Positions 51,612 through 60,687 are shown, counted from the first letter of the stretch. The stretch is 64,000 nucleotides of DNA from Pseudogemmobacter faecipullorum (GCF_020539525.1 NZ_JACDXX010000019.1:1-64000); one strand, 5' to 3'. The notes: generated by a model not told the origin, from the letters alone. Numbers and translations: made by a program.

Positions 51612-51791
51612 ATGGTCCGCAAGATCGCCCTGGCTCTCACTCTTTGCGGCTCTCTCGCAGCCTGCTCAACGACCACTGCCGGTCCTGATGGCATGGTTTC
51701 CACGCAGGTTTTTGTTGAGACCGCTTTGAAGGAATACGGCGTGTTTGGTGGTGGTCGCCCCGAGCAAGCCAACCCCAATCCTGGGATGTGA
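51612..51791 (+). CDS. Small lipoprotein, 59 aa
   Basis: MVRKIALALTLCGSLAACST ends in a clear lipobox LAAC (Cys18), so the product is lipidated and probably sits in the outer membrane. The mature part is about 40 residues and Gly/Pro-rich at the end. It is first in the plus-strand block leading to dotC and dotB. DotD is a lipoprotein of that cluster but is much longer, so this is not a clear DotD. Small conjugation lipoproteins often act in the channel or in entry exclusion. Confidence 0.7.
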   Translation: MVRKIALALTLCGSLAACSTTTAGPDGMVSTQVFVETALKEYGVFGGGRPEQANPNPGM

Positions 51792-51793
51792 GA

Positions 51794-52102
51794 ATGGATA
51801 CTGCCGTTCTCAGAAATCTGGTGAAGCGGCTCTGCGAACTGCCCAAGGGCAAACGCCTCGCGCTTATCGGCGCACTGGGGTTTGCCACCCTTGCTATCAC
51901 GTCGCTCACTCTGGAAATCGTCTCGGAGCCAGCGGATTATCGAGGACAGCCAATCAGCGCTTATAACGTCTCTGTTCACAGAGGTATGGGCGGTTCTGGT
52001 AAAGTAGTATTCGTTCCCGACAATCCGCTCTTTGGTCCAGCAAAGGTGGTCACTTGCCCCCTGACTATCCAGATGAAAGGCGTCTGTATTCAGGTGGAGT
52101 AA
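51794..52102 (+). CDS. Membrane-anchored hypothetical protein, 102 aa
   Basis: ATG 51794 lies 2 nt after the lipoprotein stop; an in-frame GTG at 51788 would overlap that gene. One hydrophobic span (LALIGALGFATLAITSLTLE) near residue 25-42 anchors a periplasmic beta-rich domain with two cysteines (KVVTCPL, KGVCIQV) likely to form a disulfide. No family recognised. It appears coupled to the lipoprotein. Confidence 0.55.
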   Translation: MDTAVLRNLVKRLCELPKGKRLALIGALGFATLAITSLTLEIVSEPADYRGQPISAYNVSVHRGMGGSGKVVFVPDNPLFGPAKVVTCPLTIQMKGVCIQVE

Positions 52103-52103
52103 G

Positions 52104-55043
52104 ATGGAAGAGAGTGAAGTTAAGGCGCTTGTTTTCAAGCTACCAGTCAGATTGCAAAGCCCTATCATTGGTGAAGCTCTCTCCGGTGATAAGCAGGTTT
52201 TCAAGCTGCACATTACCGAATGTAACCGTGGTTATGACCACGAGCTTACTGGTGTAACTCACCTCTTTCTTGGCGATCCTAGTGTTTCTCGCTTCACCTC
52301 CGCTTTCAACATAGTTTCTGTTCCGAATAGCGATGGAAGCGCGGAAGCGAACTCTCAACGTGATCTGATCCGCGACTACCCCGATCTGTTTTCCGAATGG
52401 TTCACTTTAAGAGATCAGGCCATACCAGTTGACGCTGATGATCTGGGTCTTTTCGATCTCGCATCCAGCCGTCTTGTGGGTGCGGCGATCAGATTTATGG
52501 CAAATGTCATTGATCCAACCTACACCACCCATAGCTGCGTTGTTGTGCCTGACGTAATCGCTGCTCTCTTCTATGAAGCAGGGGGGCTTACAACCAAACA
52601 GAGCGGTTATGGTGTAAAGCTGGATTGGCTGGTTCAAGAGTGTTTCCCGCGCTTCGGAACTTACGATGTAGAGAAAAGCCGCGTCTTCGATATTTATAGG
52701 ATGGAGGACGGCAACGCTGTTGATGGTGTTATCCCGCCTCTTAAAGACTACGGTATCGAATACACCATACTGCCTCGGACGCGGGCTGTTGTGTTTGCGC
52801 TGGAACAGCTTGAACCGCAACGCTTGGCTCCTATCTTCGCAACCGCAGAACAGGGTCATCTTACTGGTGAAGCCTCGGAGCTTAACCAATGGTTTGTGAC
52901 CATTTGGCGCTATACACCATCGGCCAAAGAAGCAGAGAAGTCCCAGCTTGAGCCTTTAATGGTTCTGGAAGTTTCTAATGTTTCTCTGGGTCATGGTGAG
53001 TCGATAACTGGATACCTCGATAATGAAGAGCGGGTAGCACTTGAGAGCCGTATCGGCCCTTTGAGTGGCGATATACCTCTCCTGTGTGCCTATGCCGATA
53101 ACGGCGAAATGCTCAATGCGGAGACCTTTTCGCAAACGAACAACTATCCTGCACCGTTCGTTGAAATGCCCAGCGAAGCAGCTAATGTCTCGGTCAATGC
53201 GGCAGCTTTCTGCTTGAAATACGGCCAGCCTTGGATTGGTCAGGCCGCAGACAACGAACCGGAAAAATCCGGTATCGAAGAAGTGAAATCCGAGAGCGAA
53301 GCACCAGAAAACGGCAGCGAAGTATTAACGAATGAACAGCCCACTGAAACCGTTGAAGCTGCGGTTCAGGCTGCTGATGAAGATGACGACGGAATGCCGG
53401 TGGAGCCTGCCGAGCTTTCAGATGAACTGCGGAATGCTTTACACGCACTCACCAGCGCTGTTGCTAATACGCTCCTGAACAAATTTGCGTATAAGCTCTG
53501 TCTCGATGTGTTCGATCCGCCGCTCACAGACGACTCGAACCTTTGGGCGCATCTTTTCATTGCCGCTAACGAAGAACAGAAGCTCACCGATGCCGGTCTG
53601 AGTTACCTGATCGGCCACTTCAATATCACGGACGCTAATGCCGATCCTGCAAATTACAGCGAGGACGCATATGCAGACCTGTGGGATAAGAACCTCGATG
53701 ACTCGATCGAATGCCTTGCGTATGCGCTCTACGCGGCTGAAAACGCAAGCGACGAAGCAAATGAAACCGAGCCTGCGGAGGATGAAAACACCGGAGCCGG
53801 TGGATCTGATACTTCGCAATCGAGTGCTGATGAAGGTGGGGCAGAGGTAAAAGCCGACGCCATCGCAGAAGCAAATAAATCCGAAAACGCAGCGCCAGAA
53901 CAAAATCCGCTGCCGCAGGCTGATTCAAAGCTCTCGCAGGATAGCAAAGAAGATACCGAAGAACCTGACGAAACACACAAGATGGCCCTGGGCGATGTTG
54001 CGAAGGCGATGGGTGTGCAGAGCGATGCCGGTGGTTTTGACAGCTCCGCGCTCGGGAAAGTGCTGGCTGTTCCTACGCCAGAGCTTGCAAATCCTGACCT
54101 GCACCGCTTCACCGCGATCTTCTCTGGCGTGGTGACGAAGCACTTGAAGAGCAAGATCGGACTGTCCGAGGCCGATCTTGCTCTTTGGTTCGAGCAGATC
54201 GCTAAGGCCGTTTGGCTGGTCAAGGAGGGCAGACTGGCCGAAGAGCTGACCGAGGATGACCTATCCGAGAACGTCGAAGCCCCACTGACCGATGCCGACG
54301 AGCTGATGCTTCAGTTTGCTGCCGTGATGACCTTTGGCGAGATCGTCAGAAAAACCAAAGCCGTCACCGCAGGGCGTGGACGCGGTAAGGTGCGTTTGCC
54401 GGAAGGGACCAAATTCAAGCTGACTATGCTTGAGGGGATCAACTTCAAGCGCCTCCTGGCCGATGCAGCGACACTTTCGCGTTCCAGCCTCTCACCGCTT
54501 CTCAAGCCGGAGGAAGTCGAAGCGATCCTGTCGCGGTGGAGCAATCAGCTCGCAGAGCAAATCCCTGCATTGGGGGACGATCACCCCTTCTACAATTCCG
54601 AGCTGGTGACGATCGCACTCTCCGCGATGGTCAAAGCCTGCCGCGAAGAGACCAATGGATCGGACGAGACCGCCTTTGCTCTGCGGCTGCGCAGCGGTGA
54701 TCTGGTTGACGCTCCGATGCACCTTCTGCCGGAGGCTTGGGCCTTCATGACTCCCGAAAACTTCAAAGCCGTGCTGGAAGCGCCAAGCTCGCCTGATGCA
54801 GAGGCATTGATGGCAGAGGCCCAGGCGATGAAGTCGGCCTATGACTGGTTTACCGCGAATGTCCCTGCCGAAGTCGAAGGAACCTATGGCGAAGCCGAGA
54901 TCACCACGGCTTATGAAGCCGCAAGATGGAAGTTCACGGCTGAACAAACCGTCCCTTCCGAAGACACCGAAAAGACCGAGATCGAAGACTGCAAACGCGC
55001 GATTGCGGTCCTTTTGAACACGCCATTTCAGGGAGCGCTTTGA
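52104..55043 (+). CDS. Large acidic hypothetical protein, 979 aa
   Basis: Starts 1 nt after the preceding stop. There is no signal peptide or membrane span. The N-terminal 280 residues (EVKALVFKLPVRLQSPIIGE onward) look globular; two long Glu/Ala/Ser-rich acidic stretches lie near 395-435 and 545-630; the C-terminus (residues 640-979) is helical and globular. No family is recognised. Size, acidity and position between the lipoprotein and dotC suggest a cytoplasmic transfer or adaptor component, but no motif supports a specific role. Confidence 0.55.
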   Translation: MEESEVKALVFKLPVRLQSPIIGEALSGDKQVFKLHITECNRGYDHELTGVTHLFLGDPSVSRFTSAFNIVSVPNSDGSAEANSQRDLIRDYPDLFSEWFTLRDQAIPVDADDLGLFDLASSRLVGAAIRFMANVIDPTYTTHSCVVVPDVIAALFYEAGGLTTKQSGYGVKLDWLVQECFPRFGTYDVEKSRVFDIYRMEDGNAVDGVIPPLKDYGIEYTILPRTRAVVFALEQLEPQRLAPIFATAEQGHLTGEASELNQWFVTIWRYTPSAKEAEKSQLEPLMVLEVSNVSLGHGESITGYLDNEERVALESRIGPLSGDIPLLCAYADNGEMLNAETFSQTNNYPAPFVEMPSEAANVSVNAAAFCLKYGQPWIGQAADNEPEKSGIEEVKSESEAPENGSEVLTNEQPTETVEAAVQAADEDDDGMPVEPAELSDELRNALHALTSAVANTLLNKFAYKLCLDVFDPPLTDDSNLWAHLFIAANEEQKLTDAGLSYLIGHFNITDANADPANYSEDAYADLWDKNLDDSIECLAYALYAAENASDEANETEPAEDENTGAGGSDTSQSSADEGGAEVKADAIAEANKSENAAPEQNPLPQADSKLSQDSKEDTEEPDETHKMALGDVAKAMGVQSDAGGFDSSALGKVLAVPTPELANPDLHRFTAIFSGVVTKHLKSKIGLSEADLALWFEQIAKAVWLVKEGRLAEELTEDDLSENVEAPLTDADELMLQFAAVMTFGEIVRKTKAVTAGRGRGKVRLPEGTKFKLTMLEGINFKRLLADAATLSRSSLSPLLKPEEVEAILSRWSNQLAEQIPALGDDHPFYNSELVTIALSAMVKACREETNGSDETAFALRLRSGDLVDAPMHLLPEAWAFMTPENFKAVLEAPSSPDAEALMAEAQAMKSAYDWFTANVPAEVEGTYGEAEITTAYEAARWKFTAEQTVPSEDTEKTEIEDCKRAIAVLLNTPFQGAL

Positions 55044-55046
55044 CGA

Positions 55047-55289
55047 ATGAACTCCAAGAACAGAGCAAATATCCCGCAAGGCCAGCGCGAAATCATCCGC
55101 CTCAACATGCGTTTCGACAAGCGCGTGAAATTCGAGGCCGAGCTTGCCCGACATCTTGCGGACCCCAGCAAACGCGCAGCCCGCGTCCACGAACTGCTGA
55201 TGCTTGGCTATCAGGCCCACAAAACCGCCAAGGCAATGAAAGCCGAGCGCTACAGCACCTCAACCGCCACCGAAGGAGAAGAGCAATGA
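55047..55289 (+). CDS. Small basic hypothetical protein, 80 aa
   Basis: The protein is Arg/Lys-rich and helical (QREIIRLNMRFDKRVKFEAE; KRAARVHELLMLGYQAHKTA). It begins 3 nt after the large gene and its last 4 bp overlap the dotC start. The REIIRLNMRFD strand followed by two helices may be an RHH-like DNA-binding fold, as in relaxosome accessory proteins, but this is a weak match. Confidence 0.5.
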   Translation: MNSKNRANIPQGQREIIRLNMRFDKRVKFEAELARHLADPSKRAARVHELLMLGYQAHKTAKAMKAERYSTSTATEGEEQ

Positions 55290-56176
55290 TGCTTGCCAAG
55301 TTTCTGAAACCGCTTGCCATCGTGGCGGCTTTCCTTGCCGCCCCGCTTGCAGCCTCCGCGCAGACGATCGGTTCGCCGCTCGATCTGTCGGATATTATGA
55401 ACGCTCCCGTGCAAATCCCAGCAGATCAGCTCGTGGATGTGCGCGTGACAGACCGCGAGAACGGACGGGCGATCAGCCTCAACGACCTCGCTAACCCCGA
55501 TTCCAGCTTCTATCGGGACCAAGGCACGTTCCGCGTCACGGGCGCCCGTAAGCGGGTGATCGAGGCAGCGGCTCGCGGCGTCGGCATTCGCGGCGGCTTC
55601 GCCTATGAATCCGAACGGATCAACAAGATCCTCATGGCTGCGCGGTATCGCAACGCCCTCAATGCCCACTATCCCTTCCAACGTCTGCTGCTGCAAAACG
55701 GCTATGTCGTCCCGCCAGTCATCACCCGCGTCAACAATGTGCGTGAACTGTCCGGTCCCAACTATCTCTATCTGACCGTCGGCTCATACGAGATCACCCG
55801 AGAAGCGCGGCTGACCACGATTGCTCCGACGTGGATGGATTATCTGCTGCTCCCCATCCGCTCTGTCAGCCCGCCCGATGACATTCAGCTTGAAGGCGCA
55901 GACGAATATGCCCTGTGGCGCTCCACCGTGAAGGACTCCTGGGTGACAGGGGTGCGCGAAGCGCGGGCCGCATTCACGACCGCGCTTGCCACGCTGAACC
56001 GCGATTACAACGGCATGACGCTCTATCACCAGCTCGCGCAGCAAGGGGCCGTGTCCCTGCCGACCGTGGACGTGTCCAACCGTCGCTGGCGTGTGACCGA
56101 AGACGGCCAACGCGCTTTCGAGGGCGAAACCAGCATCCGCATCACTGTCGCCAGCCGCTTCCGCGCTCGCGGCTGA
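55286..56176 (+). CDS. DotC/TraI-like outer-membrane core protein, 296 aa
   Basis: ATG 55286 follows GGAGAAGAG. The signal peptide (MMLAKFLKPLAIVAAFLAAP ending ASA) has no lipobox, unlike Legionella DotC, which is a lipoprotein. The mature sequence has the family features: AAARGVGIRGGFAYESERIN near residue 92, the conserved FQRLLLQNGYVVPPVITRV segment near 135, and WRSTVKDSWVTGVREAR near 210. DotC supports the outer-membrane ring of DotH. Its neighbour downstream is DotB, matching dotC-dotB order in Dot/Icm clusters. Confidence 0.8.
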   Translation: MMLAKFLKPLAIVAAFLAAPLAASAQTIGSPLDLSDIMNAPVQIPADQLVDVRVTDRENGRAISLNDLANPDSSFYRDQGTFRVTGARKRVIEAAARGVGIRGGFAYESERINKILMAARYRNALNAHYPFQRLLLQNGYVVPPVITRVNNVRELSGPNYLYLTVGSYEITREARLTTIAPTWMDYLLLPIRSVSPPDDIQLEGADEYALWRSTVKDSWVTGVREARAAFTTALATLNRDYNGMTLYHQLAQQGAVSLPTVDVSNRRWRVTEDGQRAFEGETSIRITVASRFRARG

Positions 56177-56188
56177 GACGCTGCATGG

Positions 56189-56210
56189 GTGGGCCTCAAA
56201 AGAGGCCCAC
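56189..56210 (+). terminator. Strong intercistronic hairpin between dotC and dotB
   Basis: GTGGGCCTC (56189-56197), AAAA loop, GAGGCCCAC (56202-56210): a perfect 9-bp stem. No T run follows, and dotB starts 22 nt later. It may stabilise the dotC message or attenuate dotB. Confidence 0.5.
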
Positions 56211-56231
56211 TGTTAAAAAAGTGAGGACACA

Positions 56232-57434
56232 ATGGCTTTCCGACCGACCAACGACAAGAACGGCGAAAACACGAAGCTCTTTCGCGGCCATATCGGCTCG
56301 CTGACCGAACTTGAGCAGTTTTTTACCCATGCCGTCGCCCAGAATGCCTCTGATATTATCCTTCAAACCAATGAGCCAGCCATCGGCCTGATCTACGGCG
56401 AACCCCATGCACTCACGAGCTATGTCTTCCAGCAAAGTCAGATCGACGACATTGCCTATCTCCTAACCGGCAACCACAATATCAAAACCTCGCTTGCGAC
56501 GGGCCGCGACTACAACCACGCCTTTGAGGTCAGGGATATGTCGCGCAAGGACGAGTTTGGCTCGCATCCCCGCTTGCGCTTCCGTCTCTGCGCGACAGCG
56601 ATCAACGGACGCGGCGGCGAAGCCAAGCAGCTCGTGATGCGGCATATCCAAGCCGTTCCGCCGACGCTGGATGAAGTGGATTTTCCCGAAGAGCTGATCC
56701 ACGAATTTGCAATCCAGCAGGGGGCCTTCCTGATCGCAGGCGAAACCGGCTCGGGAAAGACGACGACCTTTGCAGCCTGCCTCGATCATATCTTGAAGGG
56801 AAAAACCCCGATCAAGGGCAACATCGTAACCTATGAAGAGCCGATCGAATACCTCTTCTCCGATGTGCCATCGACCTCCTGCGTAGTAGCGCAGTCCGAA
56901 GTCGGGCTGCACGTTCCCTCATTCCGCGAAGGGATTGTGAACGCCATGCGCCGCAAGCCCTCCCTGATTGTAGTGGGGGAACTGCGCGATCCCGCAACCA
57001 TTCAGGCCGCAGCGGATGCGAGCGTTACCGGCCACCCTGTATTTGGAACAGTCCACGCCAATGACAGCTCTGCGATCATTCGCAGGATGGTCATGCAGTT
57101 TGACCCCTCCCAGCAGCAGCAGATGTTCTCTGAAATCTGCTCGAATGTCCGCTTGCTCATGTCGCAGTATCTCGTGCCTCGGGCTGACAAGCCTGGACGG
57201 GTCTGCTTGCGCGACTGGGTGGTTATCACGCCCCAGCGCAGCGAAGAGCTGATTAAGGCGGGCTATTCAAACCACCATCTGCTTTTGCGCGAGTGGATGG
57301 AGTCAGGGGACCGCGCTCGGTCCATGAAGCGCAGCATCGAAATCGCACTGGAAGCGGGGCGCATCAGCCTCGAAACCGCAAACCTTGCCTTGAAACGCTA
57401 TGGCTACGAACAGAAGGAGCCTCCGAATGAGTAA
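56232..57434 (+). CDS. DotB/TraJ-like type IVB secretion ATPase, 400 aa
   Basis: A PilT/GspE-superfamily hexameric ATPase: Walker A GETGSGKTTT at residues 169-178, the Asp-box region NIVTYEEPIEYLF near 200, Walker B LIVVGELRDPATIQ near 244, and the His-box TGHPVFGTVHAND near 268. The N-terminal part (ASDIILQTNEPA) is the PAS-like domain. Length and motif wording match DotB and IncI TraJ. It powers assembly or substrate movement at the inner membrane. Its stop overlaps the DUF882 gene start. Confidence 0.9.
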   Translation: MAFRPTNDKNGENTKLFRGHIGSLTELEQFFTHAVAQNASDIILQTNEPAIGLIYGEPHALTSYVFQQSQIDDIAYLLTGNHNIKTSLATGRDYNHAFEVRDMSRKDEFGSHPRLRFRLCATAINGRGGEAKQLVMRHIQAVPPTLDEVDFPEELIHEFAIQQGAFLIAGETGSGKTTTFAACLDHILKGKTPIKGNIVTYEEPIEYLFSDVPSTSCVVAQSEVGLHVPSFREGIVNAMRRKPSLIVVGELRDPATIQAAADASVTGHPVFGTVHANDSSAIIRRMVMQFDPSQQQQMFSEICSNVRLLMSQYLVPRADKPGRVCLRDWVVITPQRSEELIKAGYSNHHLLLREWMESGDRARSMKRSIEIALEAGRISLETANLALKRYGYEQKEPPNE

Positions 57435-58035
57435 TGTCTTGTCCCGCCGCTCCCTGATCCTCGGGGGTCTGGTCTCTGCTGCGACCCTCGCGGCTCCTGC
57501 CGTGGTCCGCGCAACGCCGACCGGCACTGTTGGTCCCGATCGTCTCTGGATTCAGCGACCAGAAACCGGCGAAATCCTTAACCACCCGTTTGTGTCACGC
57601 GATAACCGTGTCCACCGTCAGGCATGGGCGAGCTACAGCTACTTCTGGCGCGACATAAAAGACGGCGGGCAGGCGGTCTGGATGGACCCCCGCCTGCTGG
57701 TCCACCTCTCGCGTCTACAGGTCGAGATTTCCCGCCAGCGCGGCGAAGAAGTCCTGCTCTATCTCAACTCTGGTTATCGCACCGTCGAGCGCAACGCCCG
57801 CATCGAGGGAGCAGCGCAGCGGTCTTTGCATTGTGTGGGCTGTGCGGCCGATTTCTTTGGCCGCAATGTGCCGCACCGCACATTGCTCACGATTGCCGAT
57901 GCACTTCCCCAAGTCGGGGGAGTAGGCGGCTATAGCAGCTTCACCCATATTGATACCGGAGCTGGCACACGCCGCTGGGGGACCGCAGTAGCAGTGAGAG
58001 ATCACCGCCTAGAGGCGCAAAGAGCGAGAGGGTAA
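57427..58035 (+). CDS. Tat-exported DUF882/peptidase M15-like protein, 202 aa
   Basis: A twin-arginine signal (SRRSLILGGLVSAATLAAPA) precedes a DUF882 domain of the D,D-carboxypeptidase M15 fold. LLYLNSGYRTVERNARIEGA, SLHCVGCAADFFG and YSSFTHIDTGAGTRRWG carry the SGYR motif and His/Asp/His zinc ligands (SLH, AAD, THID) of the family. Such proteins trim peptidoglycan. Start ATG 57427 overlaps dotB by 8 nt, so both are coupled. Tat export means it folds, perhaps with zinc, before leaving the cytoplasm. Confidence 0.8.
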   Translation: MSNVLSRRSLILGGLVSAATLAAPAVVRATPTGTVGPDRLWIQRPETGEILNHPFVSRDNRVHRQAWASYSYFWRDIKDGGQAVWMDPRLLVHLSRLQVEISRQRGEEVLLYLNSGYRTVERNARIEGAAQRSLHCVGCAADFFGRNVPHRTLLTIADALPQVGGVGGYSSFTHIDTGAGTRRWGTAVAVRDHRLEAQRARG

Positions 58036-58041
58036 AAGGCC

Positions 58042-58326
58042 ATGCAGCTAAAGGACGAAGAGCTTTTTGAGTATACGCCGGTCGAGTGGCGCTTTTCAGC
58101 GGTCACACCCTCGGTCTTCGGTCTCGATCCCTGGGCCACGCTGATCCCGCCCGCGATCCTCTACGGCCTCTCAAGCGAGAAGGGCCTGTTCTACTTCTTT
58201 GTGGTTTTTGTGTTTGTGGCAGTCGTGATCTACGTCGCGGCTTTCACGAAGCACCAGACCATTAGCTCGTGGCTTCACGCATTGAGGACACGCTACATTC
58301 AACGGCTGCAATGGGAGACGGACTGA
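58042..58326 (+). CDS. IcmT/TraK-like membrane protein, 94 aa
   Basis: The sequence fits IcmT: a short N-terminus with VEWRFSAVTPSVFGLDPWA, a hydrophobic span IPPAILYGL, a second span LFYFFVVFVFVAVVIYVAAF, and a basic tail (SWLHALRTRYIQRLQWETD). Size equals IcmT (86 aa) and IncI TraK. It is an inner-membrane part of the type IVB system. Stop overlaps nothing, and the next gene begins at the next base. Confidence 0.75.
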   Translation: MQLKDEELFEYTPVEWRFSAVTPSVFGLDPWATLIPPAILYGLSSEKGLFYFFVVFVFVAVVIYVAAFTKHQTISSWLHALRTRYIQRLQWETD

Positions 58327-58998
58327 ATGACCGTGCTTGATGCTCTTCTGGCTGATGACAGCTCGTTTCAGGAGCAGCGCTCGCTGCTGAACAGATTGGA
58401 AGCCGCGCTTTCATACGCTTTCACCGATCTGGCTCTGACCGATGACGAGAGCCAGTTTGAGCGGCTGCGGGTTTCGATCCTGCAAGCAGCTTCGCCCACG
58501 GATTTCATGGAGACCTATGGTTCCGTGAACGCCGAAGAGCGCCCAGGCTACACCGCCCTGATGACCCTCACCGATCGTGTCGCCAAGATTAGCGGTGAGA
58601 TTGATGTGAACAGCATCTGGTTCAGCCGCGCTTTTGTCCTGCCTGCGATCGCAGCGCTGGCCGTCCTTCTTGATCGCGGTGTGAGCGCGACGGGGGATAG
58701 TCGGATGACCGTCTACCTGCGGGAGCGGGAAAACAGCCTCTTCGGCTACGAATTGGTGGACATTCGCGCATGGGGGACGACTATTGCGCCGGATGGGAGT
58801 TTGGGAATCACCGAGCTTTCTGCTCGTGATCTGACCGAACTGACCGCCCACCTGACCGCCGCCTCATATTTTTTCATGCGAGGGGGCAACGGTGTTTCTA
58901 TCGGGTCGAAGTATCTGCTCGGGGAAGCTGGCCTTGCCGCCGAAGCCCCGAAGAAGGCGCAAACTGAGCGTCTGGGGCAGAGGTTCGTGATCGTCTGA
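58327..58998 (+). CDS. Hypothetical protein, 223 aa
   Basis: It follows IcmT directly with no gap and is followed by the repC control region. The protein has no signal peptide; a short hydrophobic stretch (AFVLPAIAALAVLL) lies near residue 105. The rest is mixed with a helical N-terminal region (LNRLEAALSYAFTDLALTDD). No family recognised. Position suggests a conjugation role, possibly a cytoplasmic chaperone or membrane-associated factor. Confidence 0.5.
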   Translation: MTVLDALLADDSSFQEQRSLLNRLEAALSYAFTDLALTDDESQFERLRVSILQAASPTDFMETYGSVNAEERPGYTALMTLTDRVAKISGEIDVNSIWFSRAFVLPAIAALAVLLDRGVSATGDSRMTVYLRERENSLFGYELVDIRAWGTTIAPDGSLGITELSARDLTELTAHLTAASYFFMRGGNGVSIGSKYLLGEAGLAAEAPKKAQTERLGQRFVIV

Positions 58999-59496
58999 GG
59001 GCCTGATTTCTTTGTAAAAATCAAACTGTGCTTGACCTATGGCGTGTAAACAAACAAAAAGTGTGTTACACCATATGCTTTTGCATATCATTTTGTATAT
59101 GCAACGAAATATGCAGTTGCATAGCATGGTTAGTGAAGCATGTGCGGGACAGACGTGGCACAGATTGCGATTGCCCAACCAAGAGTTTGGTGGCATTACT
59201 GTAGGAAGTCTCAAACACGGAGGATCACGAGGACGAAAAACAGGTAGCGAATATCACACCAGTTTTCCTTGTGGCCGAAAAGTTTACACCGGCTGCGCGG
59301 GAAAGCGAGCCGGTGCGAAACTGTGTGGTTATCAAGCCGTTATCCGAAGTCCCTGTTTGTTTGGCGACGACCAGGACTTTCGATTAACTCCAAGATAGCC
59401 ATTCTTGCTTGCCTCTGCAAGCCATAACGCTCCTGAGCGGCACAATTTCTGCATCTTTTTTTCGCTTTTCCTCGCTGTCAAAACGCGGAGAAAGCT
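58999..59496. other. Non-coding control region upstream of repC
   Basis: About 500 nt without a gene I can support. A 119-codon plus-strand frame at 59039 lacks a ribosome-binding site and runs across regulatory repeats. The stretch holds a TTGACC (59032), GTGTAAACAAAC (a TTTGTTTACAC box in minus orientation, 59044-59055), a GTGTGTTACAC repeat at 59061, the hexamer array at 59071-59130, and GC-rich sequence further right. It probably contains the repC promoter and control of copy number. Confidence 0.5.
59071..59130 (+). repeat. Third hexamer-phased array, upstream of repC
   Basis: CATATG, CTTTTG, CATATC, ATTTTG, TATATG, CAACGA, AATATG, CAGTTG, CATAGC succeed each other without a slip. TATGCAAC (59089-59096) and GTTGCATA (59107-59114) form an 8-bp inverted repeat around 10 nt. 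The sequence GTTGCATAG also appears in the telomere resolvase promoter, linking the two control systems. Confidence 0.65.
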
Positions 59497-60621
59497 ATGG
59501 CTTTTCAACAAATTACAGGGGCCTACGAGGTAGGCTCTGAGGGTGCAGAAATCCCACGCGGAAAAGCGCGGGCCGATGGCGTAAAATCGAAGCTCTATCA
59601 GCTCTTTTACAAGGGCGATTACATCGGGATCACCAAGGACATGCAGACGTATCTGCGTCAGGCTGTCCACTGTGTCCCCGCCAGCCGCCTCATTGACGGA
59701 AGCGGACTGTTCCACCTTCCTGCCAAGGTCATCGCTGAACGGCTTGGGTGGTCAACCTCCAAGCTCTATCGCATCGAGCGAGAGCTGTTCCAAGAGAACA
59801 TCATCGAGCGCAACACATCCCTTAATGGTCGCCGCGACGGGCAGCTTGGCTATGGCATCAGCCTGCGACCCTTGGTTGAGCGCTACCACGAGCTTACCGA
59901 CAGGATCGAGCAGCGCATGGCAGAGGCGAAAGCCGAAGCAGAGAAGCGCCATCTGCAACGTCAGGAAGTGGCCCGCCTTCGCTGTGAAATCACCACCCTC
60001 TTTGTCTCCGGCTGTCTGCCTGATCCAGCCTCAAAGCGTCTGGCGGAAGCGATCAGTCGCTGGCCCCAGCGACCCTCTTCATGCTCGCATCAGAAGATTT
60101 CCGCCCATCTGATCCACCTTCGCGCAGTAAGCCTCTGGATTCAGAAGATTTTGCAGAAAAAAATGAATGATCGGTCCTTCATTTCTGACCGACAATATAC
60201 AGAGAAAGAAAAAGAAATTCTTAGTAAGCTGGCCGCTAACCTTGAGCGTCGCGCCAGTATCAGACCTGCAACAAGCAATGAGGTTCCAGACCTTGAGCTG
60301 GTTCTGACACCAGAGACGCTGCTTTACGTCCAGATGTTTGAAGAAACTGGGAACATAGGGCAGGTGCTACAGTTTAGAGGCCGTGAATTGGGAATTGATG
60401 AACGGGCAATCAACAACCTTGCCCTGACGTTACCGCCACATGCGGCAATCATGGTTCTTTCCATTCTGGAAGATGCCATGCAGAGGAAGCGGAACCCTGT
60501 TCAAGATCCAAACCGCTACCTCAACGGTCTGGTCAGTCGCTGGGAGAAAAAAGCGCTGAACATGGTCAAAGGCTTGCAAATAATAGCAAAACGGCGAAAA
60601 GGTCGCATTCACGTCGCGTAA
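59497..60621 (+). CDS. repC: RepC-like plasmid replication initiator, 374 aa
   Basis: The N-terminal winged helix (FHLPAKVIAERLGWSTSKLY then RIERELFQEN) and the following DGQLGYGISLRPLVERYHEL segment match alphaproteobacterial RepC. So does the C-terminal part with APHAAIMVLSILEDAM-like helix (PPHAAIMVLSILEDAMQ) and RYLNGLVSRWEKKALNM. RepC initiates replication, and in this family the origin lies inside the repC gene. There is no repA-repB pair directly upstream as in repABC plasmids; instead a separate parA sits at 49104. The gene's start has GGAGAAAG. The link to RepC is by pattern, not a database search. Confidence 0.75.
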   Translation: MAFQQITGAYEVGSEGAEIPRGKARADGVKSKLYQLFYKGDYIGITKDMQTYLRQAVHCVPASRLIDGSGLFHLPAKVIAERLGWSTSKLYRIERELFQENIIERNTSLNGRRDGQLGYGISLRPLVERYHELTDRIEQRMAEAKAEAEKRHLQRQEVARLRCEITTLFVSGCLPDPASKRLAEAISRWPQRPSSCSHQKISAHLIHLRAVSLWIQKILQKKMNDRSFISDRQYTEKEKEILSKLAANLERRASIRPATSNEVPDLELVLTPETLLYVQMFEETGNIGQVLQFRGRELGIDERAINNLALTLPPHAAIMVLSILEDAMQRKRNPVQDPNRYLNGLVSRWEKKALNMVKGLQIIAKRRKGRIHVA

Positions 60622-60658
60622 AAAACATATCATTGTTACGCCCTATGCTTTCGAGCCA

Positions 60659-60687
60659 ATGACAAGAGCCTAAATGTGTTTTACACT
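60659..60687 (+). promoter_or_regulatory. Promoter with TTTACACT core
   Basis: ATGACA (60659-60664), 17-nt spacer, TACACT (60682-60687). The spacer end (GTGTTTTACACT) repeats the TTTACACT core. It drives the gene at 60745. Confidence 0.6.

Noticed and set aside
59039..59398. 119-aa plus-strand frame upstream of repC
   Set aside because: No ribosome-binding site, odd composition, and it crosses the promoter boxes and hexamer array.
49104..60621. Classical repABC operon
   Set aside because: repC stands alone with its own control region; the ParA gene is 10 kb away and its partner is a small RHH-like protein rather than RepB.
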